Assembly (NCBI GenBank): GCA_025450375.1
Contig: JANWHO010000081.1
Span: 1-5,094, forward strand
DNA from: Chloroflexota bacterium
GTDB lineage: Bacteria > Chloroflexota > UBA5177 > JANWHV01
Length of the DNA stretch: 5,094 nt
Direction of reading: 5' to 3'
Shown: positions 1 through 5,094 of the stretch, one piece after another
How the letters are laid out: the number at the start of each line of letters is the position of its first letter
How positions within the stretch are numbered: position 1 is the stretch's first letter
Notes under the pieces: generated by a model
The model's input: the letters and a program-made list of their open reading frames with translations, nothing else
Database searches by the model: none
Told to the model about the DNA's origin: nothing
Made by a program: the position numbers and the translations under genes

Positions 1-14
1 CAAGGGCTAGCGCC

Positions 15-269
15 TTAATGGCCGCCGCAGGCGCAATTGCCGCCGCAGCCGCAGCCGCCACCCATGCTCGGGGCCTCGGCGGAGGCGCCGAAGTCGCTGA
101 AGTCGCTCCCCCCATCGGCCGCTCCGACGCTGGCGAAGCTCGAGACCAGCTTGCGCACCTTGCTGCCATGGCACTGGCGGCAGATCACGCCCTCGGTGCT
201 CATGCGCTGCGGCACGAACAGTTCAAACTTCTGATTGCAGTCCCCGCATTGATACTCATAAACCGGCAT
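15..269 (-). CDS. FmdB-family zinc-ribbon protein
   Basis: An 84-residue protein of the FmdB / putative regulatory protein family. It opens with the family signature MPVYEYQC and has a zinc ribbon formed by C8, C11, C30 and C33 (two CxxC pairs). A Ser/Gly/Ala-rich linker follows, then a tail with C73, C75, C79, C81 and H84 that could bind a second metal. The start at 269 is chosen because the family motif begins there and a GGAGGA Shine-Dalgarno lies 4 bases upstream. An in-frame start at 323 would add 18 residues that do not fit the family. It follows the 72-residue gene by 107 bases and is probably the last gene of the sulfurtransferase operon. FmdB proteins were named for a link to formamidase/amide operons, but their molecular role is poorly defined. 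The family call is firm; the function is not. Confidence 0.88.
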   Translation of the reverse strand: MPVYEYQCGDCNQKFELFVPQRMSTEGVICRQCHGSKVRKLVSSFASVGAADGGSDFSDFGASAEAPSMGGGCGCGGNCACGGH

Positions 270-376
270 AGTGTCCTCCAGGGGCCTCTGGTGGCCCATC
301 GTCCTCAGCCACAAGGGTTCCAACGTCCGCTGCCATGGTAGCGCGCCGTCGCCTAACCTTCAAACCAGCCTGCTGC
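270..376. other. Spacer between the 72-residue gene and fmdB-like gene
   Basis: This 107-base stretch lies between the two minus-strand genes. Apart from the GGAGGA ribosome-binding site (274-279) of the FmdB-like gene, I see no convincing terminator hairpin with a T-tract, promoter or repeat. Read-through from the upstream genes is therefore the simplest view. Confidence 0.5.
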
Positions 377-595
377 CTACACCTGCCAGTTGTCGGTACT
401 TTCGTCATCGGGGAGGCCCGCCATGGTGAGGGCAGTGTGGCGAGCGGCGCTCACCTCGTGACCCTCGATCCCGCGGGCGACCGCCTGGCCAATCGCGCGG
501 GCCAGGCGGTCAACGGCGTCAGGGTCGTTGGGCGACCACCCAACGAGCGCTGCTCGGGCGGACTGAGTGGCTGCCATCGCCAGATCACTCTCCAT
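377..595 (-). CDS. Small protein of unknown function, coupled to the sulfurtransferase
   Basis: A 72-residue protein that I do not recognise. It starts 13 bases after the sulfurtransferase stop codon. The stop and the Shine-Dalgarno overlap (TAAGGAG), with 9 bases between GGAG and the ATG, which is good evidence for a translated, coupled gene. The sequence has no cysteine, no signal peptide and no membrane segment. Residues from about 24 to 42 (ending in AIGQAVARGIEG) look helical, and the C-terminus is acidic (PDDES). It does not end in Gly-Gly and is too short and too helical to be a ubiquitin-like sulfur carrier. A second in-frame Met at residue 7 is an alternative start, but it would lie further from the ribosome-binding site. 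Its position suggests a link to sulfur transfer by guilt of association only. Confidence 0.65.
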   Translation of the reverse strand: MESDLAMAATQSARAALVGWSPNDPDAVDRLARAIGQAVARGIEGHEVSAARHTALTMAGLPDDESTDNWQV

Positions 596-611
596 GGCGG
601 TCTGCTCCTTA
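596..611 (-). promoter_or_regulatory. Ribosome-binding site overlapping a stop codon (TAAGGAG)
   Basis: On the minus strand the sulfurtransferase stop TAA (611-609) runs directly into GGAG (608-605), 9 bases before the ATG at 595. A ribosome terminating on the sulfurtransferase would uncover this site, so translation of the small downstream gene is probably coupled. It also settles the start of that gene. Confidence 0.6.
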
Positions 612-1460
612 GCGTTCGATTGGCACTCCCACCATGCTACCCCATTCGGTCCAAGAGCCGTCGTAGTTCTTCACCTTCTCGAAGCCCAGTAACTGAGTCA
701 GCACGAACCAGGTATGGCTGCTCCGCTCCCCGATCCGACAATAGGCGACCACCTCGTTGTCTGGGCGCACTCCTTCGGCGGCGTACAGCGCGCTCAACTC
801 CTCCGCGCTCTTGAAGGTGCCGTCGGCGTTGGCTGCTTTGGCCCAGGGAATATTCTTGGCCCCTGGAATATGGCCGCCCCGCTGAGCGCCCTCTTGCGGG
901 TAATCCACCATCGCGATCACCTGGCCGGTGTATTCGGCGGGACCGCGGACGTCCACCAGGCGCCGATTACCGGGTGCCCGCACAAAGTCGCGCAGCACCT
1001 CATCACGGAAGGCCCGAATGGAAGGGTCGGCATCGCGCGCGGTGTAGCTGGCGGCGGGGACTGCCGGTACCTCTTTCGTGAACGGCCTGCCCTCGGCTTG
1101 CCATTTGGCGCGACCGCCATCCAGGATCTTGAGGTTTTGGTGACCGAATAGGCGGAATAGCCAGAAGGTATAGGTGGCGTACCAATTGTTGCGATCCCCG
1201 TAAAACACCACGGTCGTGTCGTTGCCGATCCCACGTTTGGCGGCCAGGCGCTCGAAACCTGCCCTGTCCACGAAATCGCGGCGGATCGGATCCTGCTCAT
1301 CCTCGTGCCAATCGATCTTCACCGCGCCGGGGATATGGCCAGTCTCATAGAGGAGCACGTCCTCATCCGACTCCACCACGCGGAGATTTGAGTCCTGCAA
1401 ATGGTCGGCCAACCACTCGGTTGATACCAGAACTTCCGGATGCGCGTATTGCTGTCCCAT
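609..1460 (-). CDS. Thiosulfate sulfurtransferase (tandem rhodanese, mycobacterial CysA2 type)
   Basis: A 283-residue cytoplasmic two-domain rhodanese (EC 2.8.1.1 type). It moves sulfane sulfur from thiosulfate to an acceptor through a cysteine persulfide. The N-terminal domain (about 8-127) keeps the fold signatures, such as [11 protein letters not shown] at 41-51 and LDGGRAKW at 113-120, but its loop is YGDRNNW with no cysteine, so it is inactive as usual. The C-terminal domain (about 146-278) has [13 protein letters not shown] (194-206) and the active loop CRIGERS with catalytic C241. The extended motif [12 protein letters not shown] and the [11 protein letters not shown] end match Mycobacterium CysA2/CysA3 from memory. 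It lacks the CGSGVTA loop of 3-mercaptopyruvate sulfurtransferase (SseA). Length is normal for the family. The start at 1460 has GGGAG 7 bases upstream; an in-frame start at 1502 would add 14 unsupported residues. It is the first gene of the left operon and is divergent from the rhodanese-E1 gene. Confidence 0.93.
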   Translation of the reverse strand: MGQQYAHPEVLVSTEWLADHLQDSNLRVVESDEDVLLYETGHIPGAVKIDWHEDEQDPIRRDFVDRAGFERLAAKRGIGNDTTVVFYGDRNNWYATYTFWLFRLFGHQNLKILDGGRAKWQAEGRPFTKEVPAVPAASYTARDADPSIRAFRDEVLRDFVRAPGNRRLVDVRGPAEYTGQVIAMVDYPQEGAQRGGHIPGAKNIPWAKAANADGTFKSAEELSALYAAEGVRPDNEVVAYCRIGERSSHTWFVLTQLLGFEKVKNYDGSWTEWGSMVGVPIER

Positions 1461-1579
1461 TGGTACTCTCCCTGATAAGGGTCTACGATTCTTTCCAGGC
1501 ATGCCTATCGGGCCGGCGTTCTCGGGTCGGTTACCTACAGTCTATCACAGATCCACTGGTGTCTGGCGCGTAAACCGAC

Positions 1580-1588
1580 TGATATACT
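1580..1588 (+). promoter_or_regulatory. Candidate extended -10 promoter (TGATATACT)
   Basis: TG, one base, then TATACT (1583-1588) matches the extended -10 pattern TGnTATAAT at five of six hexamer positions. No good -35 is seen at the usual distance, which extended -10 promoters can tolerate. Transcription would begin near 1595 and give a leader of about 114 bases before the rhodanese-E1 gene. Confidence 0.3.
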
Positions 1589-1614
1589 CGGATTAAGGAT
1601 TTCCGCGGAGGAGC

Positions 1615-1716
1615 ATGCTTTCCACGGGGTGCGGATTGGGTACAATTGGGACAACGACGGCCCGCTCCCATGGCGGGCGATGCGCGGAAGGAAATAAGGG
1701 TGGGAACGATGAGTAA
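1615..1716 (+). CDS. Doubtful 33-codon leader ORF upstream of the rhodanese-E1 gene
   Basis: An ATG at 1615 follows a strong purine run, GGAGGAG (1607-1613), and opens a 33-residue frame rich in Gly and Thr with two Cys codons (residues 6 and 23). Its stop TAA (1714-1716) lies just past the rhodanese-E1 start at 1709, so the two frames overlap by 8 bases, a layout compatible with translational coupling. Against it, the spacing from the purine run to the ATG is only 1-3 bases, the peptide has no recognisable features, and a promoter at 1619-1646 would exclude it from the transcript. It may be chance. Confidence 0.2.
   Translation: MLSTGCGLGTIGTTTARSHGGRCAEGNKGGNDE
1619..1646 (+). promoter_or_regulatory. 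Candidate sigma70-type promoter for the rhodanese-E1 operon
   Basis: TTTCCA (1619-1624; four of six matches to TTGACA), a 16-base spacer, then TACAAT (1641-1646; five of six matches to TATAAT). Transcription would start near 1653, leaving a leader of about 56 bases that includes the small hairpin at 1660-1678. This is found by eye only; short matches of this kind occur by chance. Confidence 0.35.
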
Positions 1717-2878
1717 AAGTTTTCAACAGCTGCTTCGGGAGACCCGCGAGCAGGTGCGGGAGGAGAGTCCGGCCACCGTGGCGGCCCGGCTCAAAAGCGG
1801 TACCCGCCCGGTGGTTCTGGATGTCCGGGAACAGGACGAAGTCGATCAAGGTATCGTGGCCGGGGCGCGTCACATTCCCCGGGGCTATCTGGAGACCAGA
1901 ATCGAGCAGGAGATTCCCGACCGTTCCACCCCCATCGTGGTCTATTGCGCCGGTGGGGTGCGGTCGGTTCTGGCCGCCGCTTCCCTGGCTGTATTGGGCT
2001 ATGACGACGTGGTCTCGATGAGCGAAGGGTTCACCGGCTGGAAGAACGCGGGCCAACCGTTCGAGGTGCCACGCACCCTCACTCCGGCTCAGCGGAACCG
2101 CTATAGCCGCCACTTGCTGATCCCCGAGGTGGGCGAGGCGGGACAGCTTCGCCTGCTGGACGCCAAGGTGCTCTTGATTGGGGCAGGCGGATTGGGCTCA
2201 CCGGCCGCCCTGTACCTGGCGGCGGCGGGCGTGGGCACGATTGGCCTGGTCGACGCGGACGTGGTGGACGAATCGAACCTTCAGCGGCAGATCTTACATT
2301 CCACCGAGCGGCTGGGTATGACCAAGACAGCCTCAGCTCGGAAGACCCTGGAGGCGCTGAGTCCCGACGTGAAGGTAATCGAGCACACTGAGCGGATGGT
2401 CGCGGATAATGTTCTGCGCATTATCGGCGACTACGACCTGATCGTGGACGGCGCCGACAACTTCCCCACCCGGTACTTGCTCAACGATGCCAGTTTGCTT
2501 GCCAACAAGCCGATGGTCCACGGCAGTATTTTCCGTTTCGAGGGGCAGTTGACCGTCTTCAAGCCGTACGAGGGCCCGTGTTACCGTTGCCTCTTCCCCG
2601 AGCCTCCGCCGTCCGAATTGGCGCCGTCTTGCGCCGAAGCCGGCGTCCTCGGCGTTTTGCCGGGGATCGTGGGCTGTTTGCAGGCGAGCGAGGCGCTTAA
2701 GCTGCTTCTTGGGGTGGGCGATTCACTGGTCGGCCGCTTGCTGCTTTTTGATGCCCTGGAGACGACCTTCCGTGAGTTGAAGCTGCGCCGAAATCCTGAA
2801 TGTCCGGCCTGCGGCGAACACGCGACCTTGACCGAGGTGACCGACCTCGAGTTTTCATGCGCCCTGCCGGTGGGGTAG
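1709..2878 (+). CDS. Rhodanese-E1 fusion: MoeB/ThiF/MoeZ-type sulfur-carrier adenylyltransferase
   Basis: A 389-residue cytoplasmic enzyme expected to adenylate the C-terminal glycine of a ubiquitin-like sulfur carrier (MoaD, ThiS or CysO type) and supply sulfur for its thiocarboxylate. The N-terminal rhodanese domain (about 14-118) has LDVREQDE at 37-44 and the loop CAGGVRS with catalytic C80. The E1 domain (about 125-389) begins with NRYSRH (130-135), followed by the nucleotide-binding GAGGLGS (158-164), DESNLQRQ (187-194), K206, the DGADN motif with likely catalytic D250, C308 in SCAEAG, and zinc cysteines C291/C294 and C365/C368. All key residues are present. In MoeZ, MOCS3 and Uba4 the rhodanese is C-terminal; here it is N-terminal, an order that I recall in some other bacterial MoeB proteins. 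The start at 1709 is preceded by AAGGGTGGG; in-frame starts at 1646 or 1670 lack support. It overlaps the JAMM gene by 22 bases. Which carrier it serves cannot be told from this window. Confidence 0.9.
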   Translation: MSKSFQQLLRETREQVREESPATVAARLKSGTRPVVLDVREQDEVDQGIVAGARHIPRGYLETRIEQEIPDRSTPIVVYCAGGVRSVLAAASLAVLGYDDVVSMSEGFTGWKNAGQPFEVPRTLTPAQRNRYSRHLLIPEVGEAGQLRLLDAKVLLIGAGGLGSPAALYLAAAGVGTIGLVDADVVDESNLQRQILHSTERLGMTKTASARKTLEALSPDVKVIEHTERMVADNVLRIIGDYDLIVDGADNFPTRYLLNDASLLANKPMVHGSIFRFEGQLTVFKPYEGPCYRCLFPEPPPSELAPSCAEAGVLGVLPGIVGCLQASEALKLLLGVGDSLVGRLLLFDALETTFRELKLRRNPECPACGEHATLTEVTDLEFSCALPVG

Positions 2879-3285
2879 GCGAGATCATTCTGCCCCGCGC
2901 CCTCGGGGCCGAGATGATCGCCCACGCCAGGGCCGGGGCGCCGTCCGAGGTCTGCGGCGTGTTGGCCGGAGAACTCGGACAGGTGACGCGCGTGTATCCG
3001 GTGGCCAACATCGATCCGGACCCTCGGCGCTACCTGATGAGCCCCCGTGAACTCCTCCGGTCGTTGCGCGCCATTGACGAGCTTCGGCTGGAGCTTCTGG
3101 GATTCTACCATTCCCATCCCTCGTCGCCGGCGCTGCCGTCGGAAACCGATCTGGCCCTGGCCTTTTACCCGGAGTGTTACTACGCGATTGTCTCACTGCA
3201 ACAGCCCGCCGCGCCGGTCATTCGCGTCTTTTGCCTACGGGCACGACGATTCGAGGAGACCTTGGTTCGTGACGAGACAGGGTAA
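2857..3285 (+). CDS. JAMM/MPN (M67 family) metallopeptidase, Mec-like
   Basis: A 142-residue single-domain Prok-JAB zinc peptidase. The JAMM motif is complete: E31 in SEVCGVLAG, then H85 and H87 in HSHP, with S95 and D98 (HxH followed by ten residues and Asp). Length fits stand-alone bacterial family members. In Mycobacterium, Mec (Rv1334) releases cysteine from the CysO-cysteine adduct, and other family members trim C-terminal extensions from sulfur carriers. Overall resemblance to Mec, from memory, and coupling to an E1-rhodanese gene make such a role likely here. No cysO or cysM is next to it. The ATG at 2857 overlaps the upstream gene by 22 bases and has only a weak ribosome-binding site, so translational coupling is likely. 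An ATG at 2800 would add residues that are just the other frame of the E1 zinc-cysteine region. It converges on the DUF6062-like gene with 6 bases between stops. Confidence 0.88.
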   Translation: MRPAGGVGEIILPRALGAEMIAHARAGAPSEVCGVLAGELGQVTRVYPVANIDPDPRRYLMSPRELLRSLRAIDELRLELLGFYHSHPSSPALPSETDLALAFYPECYYAIVSLQQPAAPVIRVFCLRARRFEETLVRDETG

Positions 3286-3291
3286 GTCAAC

Positions 3292-3984
3292 CTACCTCAC
3301 TCCAGGCCGGCCATTCACCAACTCCACGGCACGCTGCCAGGAATCACCCTCGGCCCCAATCGCCTCGTCGTGGAAACGATAGTCGGTTTTCCGTTGAAAC
3401 TCATCCAGCTCGTGCAGCATGCGGGCTACAATCTTCCGGTGGCTCGTCACCAGGGATCGCGCGGTCTCGTGGTCGCGCCGCCCGGCAAGCGCAACCTCCA
3501 GATGGCCAAAGCAGAGCCCGGCCGAGCTTTCGTACCCTTCCAGGAAGCGCCACTCGCTACAATGATCGGCGAAGGTGCCGAGGTAGGCGGACTCCTCGCG
3601 CTCGCGGACCAGGCACATGGGGCAGGACTGCCCGGCTCGCCCGCCAAGCAGAGTCGTTAATCCGCGGCGGCGCCTCCCGGTGGAGAGGGTGCCGGACGTT
3701 ACGGCCAGGGCAAGGCGCTGGTCCAGGCTATGAAGGACATCGCGGTACATGATAGCGGTACCAAGGGCGGCGCCACGTACCCGATCAACCAACCACCAGG
3801 CGTGATCGCAGCAGAAACCGCCCGCCTGGCGCAGTTCGTCCCTAAATGGGATGTCATTGACGTTTTCGTGGATGAGCATATCGAGATAGCGGAGCAGCGC
3901 CTCCTCGACGATGCGGCACACTGGGCATCCCGGCTTGGCGAAGGCTTCCATGAGTTGATGATAGGCAGTGTGACGCTCAGCCAT
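3292..3984 (-). CDS. DUF6062-type protein with duplicated CxxC...CxxH motif
   Basis: A 230-residue soluble protein with two similar halves. Half one has C20-P-V-C23 and then C58, C59-D-H61. Half two has C121-P-M-C124 and then C158-F-G-H161. The distance from the second Cys to the next Cys-x-x-His is 35 and 34 residues, so this looks like an internal duplication with one likely metal site (Cys3His) per half. The C-terminus (DYRFHDEAIGAEGDSWQRAVELVNG) is a conserved-looking block. I assign it to DUF6062 from memory of this pattern; its biochemical role is unknown to me. There is no signal peptide or membrane helix. The start at 3984 has AAGGA very close to the ATG, so the ribosome-binding site is not ideal; the next Met (residue 12) has none. 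It follows the CvpA gene by 38 bases and is probably cotranscribed with it. Confidence 0.78.
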   Translation of the reverse strand: MAERHTAYHQLMEAFAKPGCPVCRIVEEALLRYLDMLIHENVNDIPFRDELRQAGGFCCDHAWWLVDRVRGAALGTAIMYRDVLHSLDQRLALAVTSGTLSTGRRRRGLTTLLGGRAGQSCPMCLVREREESAYLGTFADHCSEWRFLEGYESSAGLCFGHLEVALAGRRDHETARSLVTSHRKIVARMLHELDEFQRKTDYRFHDEAIGAEGDSWQRAVELVNGRPGVR

Positions 3985-4022
3985 GGTCCTTACAGTATAG
4001 CGCGAGGGAAGGGCCGGCTCCT

Positions 4023-4601
4023 TTATGGAAGGTGCGACACCTGGCTGGTAAAGGGGGCCTTGTTATTGACCAGGCGGATGATACTCTGGCGCATTCCCTC
4101 GGGGAGCATCCCCGTGTTGGCCGAGGCATTCTGCCACAGCCAGACGGCCACGGTGGTTTGCTTGAGCGTGGTATTGAAATCCTTGGAGCCATACACAGCC
4201 AGACCGGCCAGGAGAATCATGCTGAGGAGAACCCCGCGGAACAAGCCAAATAGGGCGCCGCCGAGCCGGTCCACCCAGCCGAGCAGAAGGATGGTTTCCA
4301 CGAACCGTAAAAGATTGGCCACCAGTTCCGCCGCCACCACGATAACGATGAAGGCAATCACGAAAGCGGCCGCTCCATTGGTGGACGGATGCTGGATATG
4401 CGCGTCGTTCAACGCCGGATCCACGTAGGCGGCCAGCTTTCCCGCGAAGAGGGCCGCCAGCACCAGCCCAACTACCCCGGCGATCGACCGCAACAGACCG
4501 CGCATGAAGCCGTAAAAGGTGGAGAGGGCAATCACCCCGATCACCACGGGGTCAAGCCAGGTGGTCGTGGTGGAGGCGGTACCAGCGGCTACCGCGAGCA
4601 T
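4023..4601 (-). CDS. CvpA-family membrane protein
   Basis: A 192-residue inner-membrane protein with four hydrophobic helices at about 17-37, 40-60, 76-98 and 114-137. The order, the FYGFMRGLLRSIAG turn after helix one and the DRLGGALFGLFRG block before helix four are typical of the CvpA / colicin V production family. The C-terminal about 50 residues are soluble. Family members are tied to colicin V export in E. coli and to envelope homeostasis elsewhere, but the molecular activity is unsettled. The start at 4601 is preceded by GGGAG with a 7-base spacer; an in-frame start at 4724 would add 41 residues reaching into the upstream hairpin and is rejected. It is followed by the DUF6062-like gene in the same orientation. 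Upstream lies the PadR gene, separated by a terminator-like hairpin. Confidence 0.85.
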   Translation of the reverse strand: MLAVAAGTASTTTTWLDPVVIGVIALSTFYGFMRGLLRSIAGVVGLVLAALFAGKLAAYVDPALNDAHIQHPSTNGAAAFVIAFIVIVVAAELVANLLRFVETILLLGWVDRLGGALFGLFRGVLLSMILLAGLAVYGSKDFNTTLKQTTVAVWLWQNASANTGMLPEGMRQSIIRLVNNKAPFTSQVSHLP

Positions 4602-4674
4602 GTCGTAACTCCCTGTCCCTGAGCAGTCGGTTCGCGGCAGCGCGGGCTCCCGTGGGTGCATCGTAGCACAGCGG

Positions 4675-4735
4675 AAAACTCCCCGCGCGGGGTTGTCCCT
4701 ACCCAAGAGTATGGGTGGGAACACCCCCGCGCGGG
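4675..4735 (-). terminator. Long GC-rich hairpin after the PadR gene, probable terminator
   Basis: Just past the PadR stop, the minus strand can fold into a stem of about 21 base pairs with an 8-base loop (ATACTCTT; arms span 4735-4682). Pairs run from CCCGCGCGGG at the base to ACCC/GGGT at the loop, with a few bulges and one mismatch. Four T bases (4678-4675) follow after a GAG. The weak T-tract leaves room for another role. Each arm is also a palindrome by itself (CCCCGCGCGGGG at 4681-4692 and CCCGCGCGGG at 4726-4735), so alternative small hairpins or a binding site are possible. Confidence 0.55.
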
Positions 4736-4741
4736 CGCTGC

Positions 4742-5094
4742 TTACAGCTCGGTGGTAGGCGGTTCGGCCAGGATACTATAGATTTCCCGCCGGGCGCTAT
4801 CCACTACCGCCCGCAGCCGAGCGAGGCGCTGAGGATCGTTGTTCGACGATCGGGCCGCCTGGACCACCGCGCGGCCGAAGTCCAGAACGTCCTTGCCAAA
4901 GGAGCGCATTTCCGACGAGGGGATGAAGTTTTCGTGGCCCCAATGACGTGAATGCTTCTCCTCGCGATGGCTGGCCAGGTACGCGCGTCCGTCATCGGTA
5001 ATCGAATAGACGCGCTTCCCATCCTCGCTATTCGAGCGGACGTAGCCGCGATCCTCAAGCATCTGCAAGGTAGGATACACGGTGCCGGGACTGG
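4742..5094 (-). CDS. PadR-family transcriptional regulator, 5' end beyond the window
   Basis: 116 residues are visible; the reading frame continues past the right edge, so the N-terminus is missing. The first visible residues, SPGTVYPTLQMLEDRGYV, are the recognition-helix signature of PadR winged-helix proteins. The wing EDGKRVYSITDDGRAYL follows. The rest is a helical C-terminal region (about 45-116 of the visible part), likely for dimerisation, ending in REIYSILAEPPTTEL. In this subfamily roughly 60-80 residues normally precede the SPGT motif. A GTG at 5080 could be read as a start but falls inside the recognition helix and is not one. Its target is unknown. It is separated from the CvpA gene by 140 bases with a terminator-like hairpin, so control of the downstream genes is not implied. 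Confidence 0.9.
   Translation of the reverse strand, partial: SPGTVYPTLQMLEDRGYVRSNSEDGKRVYSITDDGRAYLASHREEKHSRHWGHENFIPSSEMRSFGKDVLDFGRAVVQAARSSNNDPQRLARLRAVVDSARREIYSILAEPPTTEL

Larger units (their letters stand above)
1461..1708. promoter_or_regulatory. Divergent intergenic region between two sulfur-transfer operons
   Basis: These 248 bases separate the sulfurtransferase (minus) from the rhodanese-E1 gene (plus) and must carry promoters for both. Plus-strand candidates are given separately. For the minus strand I see only a weak TGATAGACT-like extended -10 (about 1541-1549) without a matching -35. A small hairpin, GCCCGC (1660-1665) pairing with GCGGGC (1673-1678) around a 7-base loop, lies in the leader of the plus-strand gene. 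I see no clear riboswitch. Confidence 0.5.

Noticed and set aside
18..341. Alanine-rich plus-strand frame of 107 codons
   Set aside because: It is antisense to the FmdB-like gene. The alanine run is only the complement of the Gly/Cys-codon-rich tail, and no ribosome-binding site precedes it.
377..595. Idea that the 72-residue protein is the missing ubiquitin-like sulfur carrier
   Set aside because: It ends in NWQV, not Gly-Gly, looks helical rather than beta-grasp, and has no internal Gly-Gly near its C-terminus that a JAMM peptidase could expose.
335..1151. Two long plus-strand open frames opposite the 72-residue gene and the sulfurtransferase
   Set aside because: They are complements of conserved coding sequence on the minus strand, show no family motif, and are expected by chance in GC-rich DNA.
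1615..1716. Idea that the 33-codon leader ORF, with a Gly-Gly near its end, is a carrier precursor
   Set aside because: It is far too short for a beta-grasp fold and its translation is itself doubtful.
1535..2113. Minus-strand frame of 192 codons across the start of the rhodanese-E1 gene
   Set aside because: It is antisense to the conserved rhodanese domain and its product has no recognisable motifs.
2581..3196. Minus-strand frames opposite the E1 C-terminus and JAMM gene
   Set aside because: The sense strand carries intact zinc-cysteine and JAMM motifs in the right order, so these are shadows.
1709..3285. Idea that the E1-JAMM pair is an antiphage ubiquitin-like conjugation (Bil-type) operon
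   Set aside because: There is no E2-like gene or ubiquitin-like gene here. The E1 carries a rhodanese and MoeB-type zinc cysteines, and the neighbours are sulfur-transfer genes, all pointing to sulfur metabolism.
3985..4005. TATACT box (3994-3999, minus strand) just before the DUF6062-like gene, hinting at a near-leaderless transcript
   Set aside because: No -35 is found at 16-18 bases upstream, and the gene lies only 38 bases after the CvpA gene in the same orientation, so cotranscription is simpler.
3730..4428. Plus-strand frame of 232 codons opposite the DUF6062-like and CvpA genes
   Set aside because: It spans the end of one real gene, the spacer and the next gene on the other strand, and the product is Arg/Thr/Ser-rich low-complexity sequence without motifs.

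Overview
This is a GC-rich bacterial chromosomal segment with tightly packed genes, short spacers and good Shine-Dalgarno sites. It holds eight well-supported or probable genes in three transcription blocks. The gene mix is a mycobacterial CysA2-type thiosulfate sulfurtransferase, a rhodanese-E1 fusion, a JAMM peptidase, a DUF6062-type protein, CvpA and PadR. That suggests a free-living, GC-rich lineage such as Chloroflexota or a neighbouring terrabacterial phylum. The taxonomic guess is inference from gene content only. There are no mobile elements, CRISPR arrays, tRNA or rRNA.

Left block (minus strand, 1460 to 15): a two-domain thiosulfate sulfurtransferase, then an unrecognised 72-residue protein whose ribosome-binding site overlaps the sulfurtransferase stop codon, then an FmdB-type zinc-ribbon protein with a Cys/His-rich tail. 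These probably form one operon. A 248-base divergent intergenic region (1461-1708) separates this block from the next. It holds candidate plus-strand promoters, a small hairpin and a doubtful 33-codon leader ORF.

Middle block (plus strand, 1709 to 3285): a rhodanese domain fused in front of a MoeB/ThiF-type E1 adenylyltransferase, overlapping by 22 bases a JAMM (M67) metallopeptidase of the Mec type. Together with the divergent sulfurtransferase this reads as a sulfur-transfer locus. Sulfane sulfur would be carried on rhodanese cysteines, passed to the adenylated C-terminus of a ubiquitin-like sulfur carrier (CysO, MoaD or ThiS type), and the carrier-bound product released by the JAMM enzyme. 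The carrier itself is not encoded in the window, nor is a CysM-type cysteine synthase.

Right block (minus strand, 5094 to 3292): the 3' part of a PadR-family regulator, running off the right edge; a long GC-rich hairpin that looks like its terminator; a four-helix CvpA-family membrane protein; and a DUF6062-type protein with a duplicated CxxC...CxxH motif. The DUF6062 gene converges on the JAMM gene with only 6 bases between the stop codons.

Most of the window is conventional. The parts most worth a second look are the E1-JAMM pair without a visible carrier, the coupled 72-residue protein, and the duplicated cysteine motif in the DUF6062-like protein.
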